This document shows, piece after piece, positions 44,642-53,800 of a stretch of DNA of 64,000 nucleotides. Source of the DNA: Mycolicibacterium elephantis DSM 44368 (GTDB taxonomy: Bacteria > Actinomycetota > Actinomycetes > Mycobacteriales > Mycobacteriaceae); the NCBI RefSeq assembly GCF_004014805.1, contig NZ_ATDN01000008.1, positions 62,001-126,000 on the forward strand, written 5' to 3'. A model generated the notes under the pieces. That model was not told where the DNA came from and did not search any database. It worked only from the letters and a program-made list of their open reading frames with translations. Within the stretch, counting starts at the first letter, position 1, and every line of letters begins with the position of its first letter. A program made the translations under genes and the position numbers.

Positions 44642-45895
44642 ATGACAACCGCTGCGACGAACACCGACGCACCTCTCACGGAGATCAACCGCTGCGAAGT
44701 CTGCGGTGGCGATCAGTTGGTGCCGGTGCTCGATCTGGGCCGGCATCCGCTTTGCGATGACCTCGTCGAGATCGGTGATCCGCGCCGATGCCGCGAGTAC
44801 CCGATCCAGATCGGCTTCTGCTCGACGTGCACCACCGCGCATCAGCGTTATCAGGTGCCCAAGGAAGAACTGTTTCCCGCCGACTACCACTATCGGTCGC
44901 GCTTCACCGCGGACGTGCTGAACGGAATGCGCAGCCTGGTGAAGTCGTGCGCGGAACGCCTCGGACCGGTGGCCGACAAGCTCGTGCTCGATATCGGTTG
45001 CAACGACGGCAGCCTGCTCGATTTCTTCCGGGAAGCCGGTGCCGAGACCGCCGGCATTGAACCGACCGGCGCCGGTGCTGACGCGGCCGCGAAGGGCCAT
45101 TTCGTGGTCCAGGACTACCTCAGCACGGCGACGGCGACCGCGATCCGCGAGAGTTTCGGCCGACCGGACCTGATCACGTTCACCAACGTGTTCGCCCACA
45201 TCGAGGATCTGTCCGGCGTCCTCTCGGCGCTCGAGGTCCTGCTGGGACCACAAACGTCGATCGTCATCGAGAACCACTATTTGGGCGCCGTCCTCGATCG
45301 GCATCAGTTCGACACCTTTTATCATGAACACCCGAGGACATACTCGTTCAATTCGTTCAATTTCATCGCCAAGTCACTCGGGCTCGATATCGTCCACGTC
45401 GAGTTTCCCGCGCGCTACGGCGGAAACATCAGGGTCATCCTCGGCCACGGCTCTCAGAGCGGGACGGCGACGGCCGCCGAGGTTGTCGCGCGCGAGCAGA
45501 ACTTCCTGCGGGATTTCGGCCGCCTGGCCCGTGAGGTCGAGCTGTGGCGCGACCGCAAGGGACACCAGATCAGGCGGCTCGTCGCAGAGCACGGCCCGAT
45601 CCGGGCCAAGGCCTTCCCCGGCCGGGCCGCCATCTTGACGAAACTCCTCGGGTTGACCACGAACGAGATCGTCGCGGTCCACGAGAAACCAGGTTCCATC
45701 AAGATCGGGCATTACGTGCCCGGCACGCGAATTCCGATCGTGTCCGACGATGAGCTGTTCGCGCTGGGCCCCCAGGACAAACCTCTGCTGAACCTGGCCT
45801 GGCACATCTCCACAGAGATCCGCCGTTACCTCTCCGACAACGGTTACCACGGGCCGGTTTTCGACATTCTCTCGGCCGACGACTTCGAGACCTGA
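44642..45895 (+). CDS. Sugar C-methyltransferase, TylC3/TcaB9-like (417 aa)
   Basis: SAM-dependent methyltransferase that adds a methyl to carbon 3 of a nucleotide-activated keto-deoxysugar. All three family parts are visible: an N-terminal zinc-binding segment (Cys18, Cys21, Cys60, Cys63); a Rossmann domain with LDIGCNDGSLLDFF at about 116-129; and a C-terminal domain after about residue 300. The catalytic-region signature FYHEHPRTYSF has Tyr227-His228-Glu229-His230. It ends 7 bases before the oxidoreductase gene. The CDP-sugar genes just beyond would supply a 4-keto-6-deoxy sugar. Could instead act on a dTDP-sugar made elsewhere in the genome. Confidence 0.92.
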   Translation: MTTAATNTDAPLTEINRCEVCGGDQLVPVLDLGRHPLCDDLVEIGDPRRCREYPIQIGFCSTCTTAHQRYQVPKEELFPADYHYRSRFTADVLNGMRSLVKSCAERLGPVADKLVLDIGCNDGSLLDFFREAGAETAGIEPTGAGADAAAKGHFVVQDYLSTATATAIRESFGRPDLITFTNVFAHIEDLSGVLSALEVLLGPQTSIVIENHYLGAVLDRHQFDTFYHEHPRTYSFNSFNFIAKSLGLDIVHVEFPARYGGNIRVILGHGSQSGTATAAEVVAREQNFLRDFGRLAREVELWRDRKGHQIRRLVAEHGPIRAKAFPGRAAILTKLLGLTTNEIVAVHEKPGSIKIGHYVPGTRIPIVSDDELFALGPQDKPLLNLAWHISTEIRRYLSDNGYHGPVFDILSADDFET

Positions 45896-45902
45896 GTGAG
45901 CG

Positions 45903-46838
45903 GTGTTCACGGTCCTGGGTTCGGGGTTCGGCCTCTACGGCTATCTGCCGGCTCTGCTCGAGTCCGGTCATGACGTCGCGCTGCCGGTCCGTTATCGGTC
46001 GGCGGTCAGCGGTCGCCCAGAACTTGCCCGGTATGTGCGCGAGGTGGTCTGGTGCAGCGATGTCGACGAAGCCCTCGGCGCATCGAGCGGAGTGGCCGTC
46101 GCCCTTCGCCCACAGGACCAGGCGCTGTGGGTGCCACGCCTCATCCAGATTCGCGGCATCGGTCAGCTGATTCTCGAGAAGCCGATTGCGCCGACGCCCG
46201 AATCAGCGGCGTCACTACTGGCGCAAGTCGAGAATGCAGCGAAGCGCTACCGGGTGGGATATACGTTCCGCTTCACCCCGTGGGCAGCCAGGTTGACATC
46301 GGCACTTGCCGAAAAGACGGAAAGAATTTCCTTCGTCTGGAATTTCATGGCGCACCACTACCGCACCGACGTCGTCAACTGGAAAAGGCTGACCTCGACC
46401 GGCGGCGGCGCTGTTCGATTTTATGGCATTCACGTAATCGCCCTGCTTGCCGAGCTGGGCTATGACGACGTCTCGGCGTCGACGGTCGCGGGGGCCACAG
46501 CTGACGAGATCCAACGCTGGCAGGCGACTTTCACGGGGCCCGACCTGTGCCCGTTCACGCTGTCGATCGACAGTCGAGAAGCTAACGCGTCTTTCTCGAT
46601 CACCGCATACACCGGCCGGGTGGCGGCGCCCCTCGCCAGGCAACCTGACCCGTTTTCCTCCAGCGACTCGGGCACGGTCGAAGGACAGGACGCGCGGGTG
46701 GGCGTCCTCCGGCAGTTGTGCGACTCGTTATCCGCCGGGGACGACGGCCATGCCGAACGTCAGCGGGCCATCGTCGCGCTCTGGAAACTGGTCGAGACGA
46801 AATCCCGACGCGTCCCCCTGGTTCAGGCCGAAGACTGA
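45903..46838 (+). CDS. Gfo/Idh/MocA-like sugar oxidoreductase (311 aa)
   Basis: NAD(P)-dependent sugar dehydrogenase or ketoreductase. N-terminal glycine-rich loop GSGFGLYGYLP, and the family Glu-Lys-Pro motif in LILEKPIAPTPESA near residue 93. The Rossmann part is slightly short. It starts with GTG 7 bases after the C-methyltransferase stop, so the two are co-transcribed. The likely role is reducing the keto group after C-methylation. It ends 4 bases from the convergent dehydratase gene. Confidence 0.85.
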   Translation: MFTVLGSGFGLYGYLPALLESGHDVALPVRYRSAVSGRPELARYVREVVWCSDVDEALGASSGVAVALRPQDQALWVPRLIQIRGIGQLILEKPIAPTPESAASLLAQVENAAKRYRVGYTFRFTPWAARLTSALAEKTERISFVWNFMAHHYRTDVVNWKRLTSTGGGAVRFYGIHVIALLAELGYDDVSASTVAGATADEIQRWQATFTGPDLCPFTLSIDSREANASFSITAYTGRVAAPLARQPDPFSSSDSGTVEGQDARVGVLRQLCDSLSAGDDGHAERQRAIVALWKLVETKSRRVPLVQAED

Positions 46839-46842
46839 AGGC

Positions 46843-47931
46843 TCATGCGGTCGCCCATTCCAGGTGCGAGTCGGCTGCGTCGGCGACGAACGCGGAGAGG
46901 TCGGCGGCGCTCGACACTTCACCGTGTTCCAGCAGCCGGCGATACCAGTCGGCCGTGTGGCGGATCGCCGTCTCGACGGTCCAGACGGGCCGCCAGCCGA
47001 GCTGCGCCTTCGCCTTGGTGCTGTCGAGTTGCAGTAGCCCCGCCTCGTGGAGCGCCGGACCGGTCGCCACGTGCCACTCGAGCTGGGGCCACGCGCGGGC
47101 AAGTTCTTCGACCACCTGCTCGACGCGGCGGTTCCCGTCCCCGTCGGGGCCGAAGTTCCACGCCTCGGCGCAGTGGGTGTCGCCGGCCAGAAGCCGCTGG
47201 CCCAGCAGCAGATACCCGCTGAGGCAATCGAGCACATGCTGCCAGGGGCGCGTACTGTGCGGCGCGCGGATCGCCAAGGGCCGGCCGGCGCTGACCGCAC
47301 GCACCAGATCAGGAATCAGCCGGTCCTCCGACCAGTCGCCGCCGCCGATCACGTTGCCGCCCCTGGCCGTTGCGAGCAAAGGGGCCGACGGATGTTGCAG
47401 CAGCGCGCGCCGATAGCTCGCGGCCGCCAACTCGACACCGGCCTTGGACGCGCTATAGGGGTCGTGACCTCCGAGCCGGTCGTGTTCTCGGTATGCCCAT
47501 GGCCATTCGCGATTCTCGTAGCACTTGTCGGTCGTGACCACGACGACGGCGCGCACATCCGGGGTGTGACGCACGGCCTCGAGCACGTTCACCGTGCCCA
47601 TCACGTTGGTGGCCCATGTGGCCGCCGGTTCGTGGTAAGACCGGCGGACCAGCGGTTGGGCCGCCAGATGAAAGACCATCTCCGGTCGCCGTGCGGCGAA
47701 GACCCGTCGAAGAGCCGCCTCGTCGCGAATGTCGACGCGGTCATCGTCGAGCGACAGCTTCAACAGGTCCCAGTGACTGGGTGCCGAAGGCGGGTCCAGC
47801 GCGACACCGCTGACCTGGGCTCCCAACGCCTGCAGCCACAGACACAACCAGCTGCCTTTGAACCCCGTATGGCCCGTGACCAACACCCGGCGCCCTCGAT
47901 AAGCACCCCCGAAGGCTTTCAACGCCAGCAT
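46843..47931 (-). CDS. rfbG: CDP-glucose 4,6-dehydratase (about 362 aa)
   Basis: Short-chain dehydrogenase-type enzyme that converts CDP-glucose to CDP-4-keto-6-deoxyglucose with bound NAD. Signatures are [15 protein letters not shown] (NAD loop), the [11 protein letters not shown] segment, [13 protein letters not shown], and catalytic Tyr-x-x-x-Lys in [10 protein letters not shown] take the ATG at 47929-47931 because family members start about 15 residues before TGHTG; a GTG at 47958 would add nine residues. The start overlaps the end of the cytidylyltransferase gene by 13 bases, so the two are coupled. Together they make the entry point of a CDP-deoxysugar. Confidence 0.94.
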   Translation of the reverse strand: MLALKAFGGAYRGRRVLVTGHTGFKGSWLCLWLQALGAQVSGVALDPPSAPSHWDLLKLSLDDDRVDIRDEAALRRVFAARRPEMVFHLAAQPLVRRSYHEPAATWATNVMGTVNVLEAVRHTPDVRAVVVVTTDKCYENREWPWAYREHDRLGGHDPYSASKAGVELAAASYRRALLQHPSAPLLATARGGNVIGGGDWSEDRLIPDLVRAVSAGRPLAIRAPHSTRPWQHVLDCLSGYLLLGQRLLAGDTHCAEAWNFGPDGDGNRRVEQVVEELARAWPQLEWHVATGPALHEAGLLQLDSTKAKAQLGWRPVWTVETAIRHTADWYRRLLEHGEVSSAADLSAFVADAADSHLEWATA

Positions 47932-48692
47932 TTCCACGGCGCTTCGCCGCTGTCCCACAGATCTTCGAGCACGTTCTTGTCGCGAAGGGTGTCCATGGGC
48001 TGCCAGAAGCCGGAATGCTCGAAGGCCATCAATTGGCCGTCGGCAGCCAATCGCCCCAAAGGCTGGCCCTCCCAGGCGATTTGGTCTCCTTCGATGTAGT
48101 CGAGTACGGCGGGCGACAAGACGAAGAACCCTCCGTTGATGAACCCCCCGTCGCCCCGTGGCTTCTCGACGAAGCGGGCTATCCGGTCACCGTCACGCTC
48201 GAGTGCCCCGTAACGACCCGGCGGAAGCACCGCGGTGACCGTGGCGTGGCGCCCGTGCTGGCGATGAAACTCGATGCTCTTGGCGATGTTGACGTCGCTG
48301 AGCCCGTCGCCATAGGTGAAGCAGAACGACTCTTCGTCCTGAATGTAGGACGCCACGCGCTTCAACCGACCGCCCGTCATGGTTTCGTCACCCGTGTCGA
48401 CGAGCGTCACCCGCCACGGTTCTGCGTGACGTTCATGCACTTCCATTTTGTTGGCCGACATATCGAAGGTGACGTCCGACATGTGCAGGAAGTAATTGGC
48501 GAAATACTCCTTTATCATGTAGCCCTTATAGCCGCAGCAAACGACAAAATCGTCGATGCCGTGGCTGGAGTAAAGCTTCATGATGTGCCACAGGATCGGC
48601 CGTCCGCCGATCTCCACCATCGGCTTGGGTCGGGCAACGGTTTCTTCGGTGAGGCGGGTTCCCCGTCCGCCGGCCAGCAATACGGCTTTCAT
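47919..48692 (-). CDS. rfbF: Glucose-1-phosphate cytidylyltransferase (257 aa)
   Basis: Joins CTP and glucose-1-phosphate to give CDP-glucose. The nucleotidyltransferase signature is [13 protein letters not shown] at residues 6-18 followed by [19 protein letters not shown]. The family-specific parts are CYGKG-like [48 protein letters not shown] and the C-terminal [11 protein letters not shown]. Length is exactly that of RfbF. Its ATG overlaps the TGA of the upstream 285-aa gene (ATGA) and its end overlaps the dehydratase gene, a tightly packed operon. Confidence 0.96.
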   Translation of the reverse strand: MKAVLLAGGRGTRLTEETVARPKPMVEIGGRPILWHIMKLYSSHGIDDFVVCCGYKGYMIKEYFANYFLHMSDVTFDMSANKMEVHERHAEPWRVTLVDTGDETMTGGRLKRVASYIQDEESFCFTYGDGLSDVNIAKSIEFHRQHGRHATVTAVLPPGRYGALERDGDRIARFVEKPRGDGGFINGGFFVLSPAVLDYIEGDQIAWEGQPLGRLAADGQLMAFEHSGFWQPMDTLRDKNVLEDLWDSGEAPWKCWR

Positions 48693-49546
48693 GGTGTTCG
48701 CCGGCTTGTCAGTTGATATCTTCTCGAGCGTCCGTGCTCTGCAAGACCGGCGGAGTAACTCGACCGGCCTTCCACCATGACAATCATGTGTCCGAATATT
48801 TCAGCGGGAATATTGTTCGAGTACAGTTCCATGAGGTGGCGGATGAGAAAGAAGGAACCCAACCTCTCTGAGAGAAATCCGACCGCCCTTATCTGGTACG
48901 TGTTGTAGCGCCTCAACCGATCGGCATGGCGTTGCACGAACGGTCTGCTCACCCGCTCGATCGCCGACAACGTCTGCACCAGCCACGGCTTGGGAAAGAT
49001 TCCCAGCTCGACTCCGCCGGGGATGAAGTGCTTTGCCGCCAGGAATTCCGACGCGGAGTCGGAGTCCAGTACACCCATCTCCACCGCTATCGACGTGTAG
49101 TCGAGAATATCTCTGCGGTGATGAATCGTGGCGTAGTGCCTACTCACCGAATTCTTGAAGTACAGCGGTTGCGCGACAAGGAAATCGTGGCCGGCTCTGG
49201 GGGTGAACGTCGCAGGCCCAGCCGCGTCGACCTCTTTTTCACAGCTCAATTCCCGCAGGGTCGGGTAACGAACCGATTCCACCCCTTCGGGGTAAGGAAG
49301 AATTCTCTTGCGATAGGACGAGATTTCGACGAGCCTGGTGTCGTCGGAGGCTTTCTCCAATGCGATGGGTAACACGTGCGTTCCCGCGGCGCCCAATGCG
49401 ATCGGCCTGGCCTCATGCCAAAACTGATCGAGGTTTTTCACGTGCAGCGGAGAGTCGGTCTGGAAGTCCCCCATGGCGATGCATTCGTCATACCAACTAT
49501 CGGGTATCAGGGGCGTCGCATGACTAACGCAGTATCTACGGATCAT
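48689..49546 (-). CDS. Unrecognised 285-aa protein, possibly glycosyltransferase-like (DUF4422-type)
   Basis: First gene of the CDP-sugar operon; its TGA overlaps the ATG of the cytidylyltransferase. No confident family. Visible features: an opening [14 protein letters not shown], a middle segment [19 protein letters not shown], and a C-terminal [16 protein letters not shown]. The last two resemble parts of DUF4422, a domain found in capsule and glycan gene clusters and thought to be glycosyltransferase-like. There is no signal peptide or membrane helix. The ATG at 49544-49546 is chosen because the sequence upstream of it in the same frame looks like non-coding antisense of the plus-strand methyltransferase. 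Context suggests a role in making or attaching the deoxysugar. Confidence 0.75.
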   Translation of the reverse strand: MIRRYCVSHATPLIPDSWYDECIAMGDFQTDSPLHVKNLDQFWHEARPIALGAAGTHVLPIALEKASDDTRLVEISSYRKRILPYPEGVESVRYPTLRELSCEKEVDAAGPATFTPRAGHDFLVAQPLYFKNSVSRHYATIHHRRDILDYTSIAVEMGVLDSDSASEFLAAKHFIPGGVELGIFPKPWLVQTLSAIERVSRPFVQRHADRLRRYNTYQIRAVGFLSERLGSFFLIRHLMELYSNNIPAEIFGHMIVMVEGRSSYSAGLAEHGRSRRYQLTSRRTP

Positions 49547-49828
49547 GGGCAATCGACCGGGCCATCGGTGACCAAATCCGACTAGACATGGACGAATAGT
49601 AGCTTCCGGCCCACGGCCTGACCCCGGATGGCGGTCTGGGCCGCGAGGCGCGTTCGATGACCGCAGCAAATCGCCATCGTCCCGCGCGACGCCGCCCACC
49701 TCTCGGGGGTTTCCGCGAGCGGGGCCTGCACCCAGGTCGATCAGCGGCAATGAATGCAATTCGCGCCTCCGGCGACAGCCGAGGCCGTAGGTTGCTAGAC
49801 GGCACACCGCATCGGGAAGAGGGGAACT
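49547..49828. other. 282-base divergent intergenic region
   Basis: It lies between the minus-strand CDP-sugar operon and the plus-strand methyltransferase. It should carry promoters for both directions. I see no small gene in it. Confidence 0.45.
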
Positions 49829-50584
49829 GTGGACGAAGTGATTCGGGGCCTGTGTGCCAGCGCCACGCGGTTTCAGCTGTGGACCGACTTCCTGCAGGCC
49901 AACCGGGTCGAGTCGATGGCCGAGATCGGCGTGTACCGGGGCCGCTTCGCCGCGGAGGTGCTGGCCGCATGCGACTCGATCCGCACCTACTACATGGTCG
50001 ATCCCTGGCGCCACCTCGACGACTGGAACAAGCCCAGCAACACCGACGACGCCCGGTTCGCCGCTTACCTGGCCGAGACCGAAGCGAACACTGAATTCGC
50101 GGCGGACAAGCGCGTCATACTGCGTGGCACGACGCTGGAGGTCATCGACCAGATTCCCGACGCCGGCCTCGATTTCGCCTATGTCGACGGTGACCACACG
50201 CTGCGTGGTATTTCGATCGACCTCATCAACGTATGGCCCAAGATCCGTGACGGCGGATGGATCGGCGGAGACGACTTCGCGCGCACGGTGTGGCAGCACG
50301 GGGACCGCTTCGAACCCACCTTGGTGTTCCCCTTCGCGGTGTACTTCGCCGAGGCGGTGGGCGCGCGGATCTTCGCCCTGCCGTACCAGCAGTTCCTCAT
50401 CTGTAAAGGCCAGGGCTTCGAGTTCGTCGACCTCACCGATAGCTATCCGGACACCACTTTGCAAGGGCAGTTCAAGCTCAAGCGCGTGCTGCGCGGCTGG
50501 TTCACCGACACGATGAACGTACTGAAGAGTGAACGCAGGAAAACCACGCCCACCCGTCCGTCGACCAGGTCCGAAAAAGCGTGA
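49829..50584 (+). CDS. Class I methyltransferase (Methyltransf_24-like, 251 aa)
   Basis: SAM-dependent methyltransferase of the type common in GPL and other glycolipid loci. The SAM loop is MAEIGVYRGRFAAEVL at about 30-45. The second signature LDFAYVDGDHTLRGISIDL gives the acidic residues typical of the metal-assisted O-methyltransferases of this group. It starts with GTG after a GAGGGGA ribosome site. The C-terminal 40 residues are basic and probably disordered. The PKS gene follows after 254 bases on the same strand. O-methylation of a sugar is the most likely role. Confidence 0.86.
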   Translation: MDEVIRGLCASATRFQLWTDFLQANRVESMAEIGVYRGRFAAEVLAACDSIRTYYMVDPWRHLDDWNKPSNTDDARFAAYLAETEANTEFAADKRVILRGTTLEVIDQIPDAGLDFAYVDGDHTLRGISIDLINVWPKIRDGGWIGGDDFARTVWQHGDRFEPTLVFPFAVYFAEAVGARIFALPYQQFLICKGQGFEFVDLTDSYPDTTLQGQFKLKRVLRGWFTDTMNVLKSERRKTTPTRPSTRSEKA

Positions 50585-50838
50585 GTGTCGTGGACACCGT
50601 TGCCCCACCACCGATTCCGTCGATCGCACTCATCAGCCCTGATCGCACAGGTTCGGTAGCCGGCGGCAAACGACGTAGCTTTCGCCACAACTCGGCGCAA
50701 AGCGGTCAGGCCTTCTCTCCAACTCGGCTAGTTTGACCTTGGGCGAAAGGCCGTCCGAACAGCTCCGCGAACTACCGCCCGCGCATCGGACTCGGGCCGC
50801 GCCTGTGAAAAAAGCTCCTCGAAAGAAGGTGAAGGGAT

Positions 50839-53800
50839 ATGGGGGACCCGCTCGTCACGCCGATCGCGCTGATCGGAATGGCCTGCCGACTTCCCGGCGG
50901 CATCGAGTCGCCGGAGAAACTCTGGGAGGCGCTGGTGCGCGGCGACGACCTGGTCACCGAGGTCCCCGCCGATCACTGGGACATCGACGAGTTCTATGAC
51001 CCCGAGCCCGGTGTACCCGGCAAGTCGGTGACGCGATACGGCGGTTTCCTGGACGACATATGGGGTTTCGACGCGTCGTTCTTCGGTCTGCGCACGCATG
51101 AGGCGACGCACATGGACCCGAACCACCGGTTGTTGATGGAGGTCTCCTGGGAGGCCATCGAGCACGCCGGCGTGGATCCACGCTCGCTGTTCGGGTCCAA
51201 GACAGGCGTTTTCATGGGAGTGGTCCATGACGACCACCTCGTGATGACCTATGAAGCGGGCCTGGTACACGACCCGTACACGTACCCCGGCAACACGCCC
51301 AGCATGGCGTCGGGCCGCATCGCGTTCTGGCTGGGCGCGCACGGTCCAGCGCTGACGGTGGACTCCGCGTGTTCGACCGGGATGTTGACCTTGCATCTGG
51401 CCTGCCGCAGCCTGAACGACGGCGAGAGCGACCTGGCCCTGGCCGGCGGGGTCAACACGATGATCTCCGCGCTCATGAACTCGTGCGGGTCGGCGCTGGG
51501 CATGTACTCCCCGACCGGCTGCTGCCATTCCTTCGACGCCGCGGCGGACGGGTTCGTGCGGTCCGAGGGATGCGCCGTTGTCCTGCTCAAGCGTCTGCCG
51601 GACGCGGTGCGCGACGGTGACCGGATCCTCGCGGTGATCCGCGGCACCGCGGCCAATCACGACGGCCGCACCAAGACCATCTCCAGACCGTCGCTGGAGG
51701 CGCAGGCCGATGCCTACCGCGCGGCGCTGGCGGCCGCAGGCGTCGACGCCACCACGGTCGGCATGGTCGAGGCCCACGGAACCGGCACCCGGGTGGGCGA
51801 TCCGATCGAATTCGGCAGCCTCGCCCGGGTATACGGCACCGACGGCCACAAGTGCGCGCTCGGATCCGCCAAGAGCAACTTCGGCCACACCGAGGGCGCC
51901 GCAGGCACATTGGGGCTGATGAAGGCCGCACTCGCCCTGCAACACGGGGTGGTCCCGCCGTCTCTGCACTTCACCCGCCTGCCCGACGATCTCGCCAAGA
52001 TCGAAACCGGGCTGTTCGTGCCAACGGCCGTCACGCCCTGGCCGTCGCGTCAACAGCAACAGCCGCGGCGAGCGGCCGTGTCGTCGTACGGGCTGAGCGG
52101 GACGAACGTGCACGCCGTGCTGGAGGAGGCCCCTGCTCCCGCGCGCCAGGAGGCGGCCGCCGCCCCGGCCGGCTCGCTGGTATACGTGCTGTCCGCCACC
52201 TCGAGCGAGGCGTTGCGTCGGACCTCGGCGCGGCTGGCCGACTGGGTGACCGCCCGCGCCGATCAGCTGGTCGCCTCCGACCTGGCCTACACCCTGGCGC
52301 GTCGACGTGGGCACCGGCCGGTGCGCGCCGCGGCGGTCGCCGCGGACCTCGCGGAGCTGACCGAGCGTCTGCGGGAAGTCGCCGACAGCGGCATCGAGTA
52401 TCCGGCCGCGGTCGGCCAGGACGACCGCGGACCGGTGTGGGTGTTCTCCGGGCAGGGGTCGCAGTGGGCGGCGATGGGCGCGGCGCTGCTGAAGACCGAG
52501 CCGGTGTTCGCCGCGACGGTCGCCGAGGCGGAACCGTTGATCGCCGCAGAAGCGGGTTTTTCCGTCACCGAGGCCATGTCGGCCCCCGAGACGGTCACCG
52601 GCATCGGCCGCGTCCAACCCACCCTGTTCACGATGCAGGTCGCGCTCGCCGCCGCGATGCGCTCCCACGGCGTCCACCCGGGCGCCGTTGTCGGGCATTC
52701 GATGGGTGAGGCCGCCGCCGCCGTCGTCGCAGGGGCGCTCTCGCTCGCCGACGGGGTACGCGTCATCTGCCGCCGCTCACGGCTCCTGGCCACCATCGCC
52801 GGTGCCGGAGCGATGGCCTCGGTGGAGCTGCCCGCGCGACAAGTGCGCGAGGAACTGGCCGCGCGCAACCTGTCAGACGTGGTCGTGTCGGTGATCACCT
52901 CGCCGGAATCCACTGTGATCGGCGGATCGCCCGAGGCGGTGCGGGATCTGGTGGCGATGTGGGAGCGCCGCGACATCACCGCGCGCGAGGTGGCCGTGGA
53001 CGTCGCATCGCACTCGCCGCAGGTCGACCCCATCCTCACCGAACTCGCCGACGCGTTGGCGGAGCTCAACCCGTCGACTCCTTCGGTTCCGTTCTACTCG
53101 GCGACGTTGGACGATCCCCGCAGCGAGGCGGTCGTGGACGCCCGGTATTGGGTGGACAACCTACGCCGCCCGGTGCGGTTCGCCGACGCGGTGCAGGCGG
53201 CGCTCGAGGACGGCCACCGCGTGTTCGCGGAGCTCTCGCCGCACCCCTTGTTGACCCGCGCCGTGGAACAGACGGCGAAGTCTGCCGACATTTCGGCGCA
53301 AGCGCTGCCGTGCCTGTTGCGCGATCAGGACGTACCGCACGGCTTGCGCGAGTTCCTGGCGAATCTTCACTGTGCCGGTGCCGCAGTCGATTTCGCGACG
53401 CTTTACCCGGGTGGACGGCTGGTCGACGCGCCTCTGCCGACATGGACGCATCGCCGGTTGCGGATCGGCTCCGGTGATGCGAGCCCGCAGGCGGGCGGGC
53501 TGGGCGCCCGAAGCCTCGCGGTGCATCCGCTGCTCGGCGCGCATGTGCGCCTGCCTGAAGAGCCGGAACGGCACGCGTGGCAGGGTGAGGTCGGTACCGC
53601 GGCGCTGCCCTGGTTGGCCGACCATCAGGTGCACAACGTGGCCGCCCTCCCCGGTGCGGCCTACTGTGAGATGGCCCTGTCGGCCGCTCGCACCGTGCTC
53701 GGCGAAGACTCCGAGGTTCGCGACATCCGCTTCGAGCAGATGCTGATGCTGGACGAGCAGACCTCGATAACCACACTCGCCTCGGTCGACGCGCCCGGCG

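Noticed and set aside
48689..50629. 646-codon minus-strand frame extending the 285-aa gene upstream across the plus-strand methyltransferase
   Set aside because: The upstream 360 codons are antisense to a convincing methyltransferase gene and look non-biological in composition. The start at 49546 gives a compact, conserved-looking protein.
50728..52698. 656-codon minus-strand frame opposite the PKS KS-AT region
   Set aside because: Shadow frame of the PKS. The PKS strand has all catalytic motifs.
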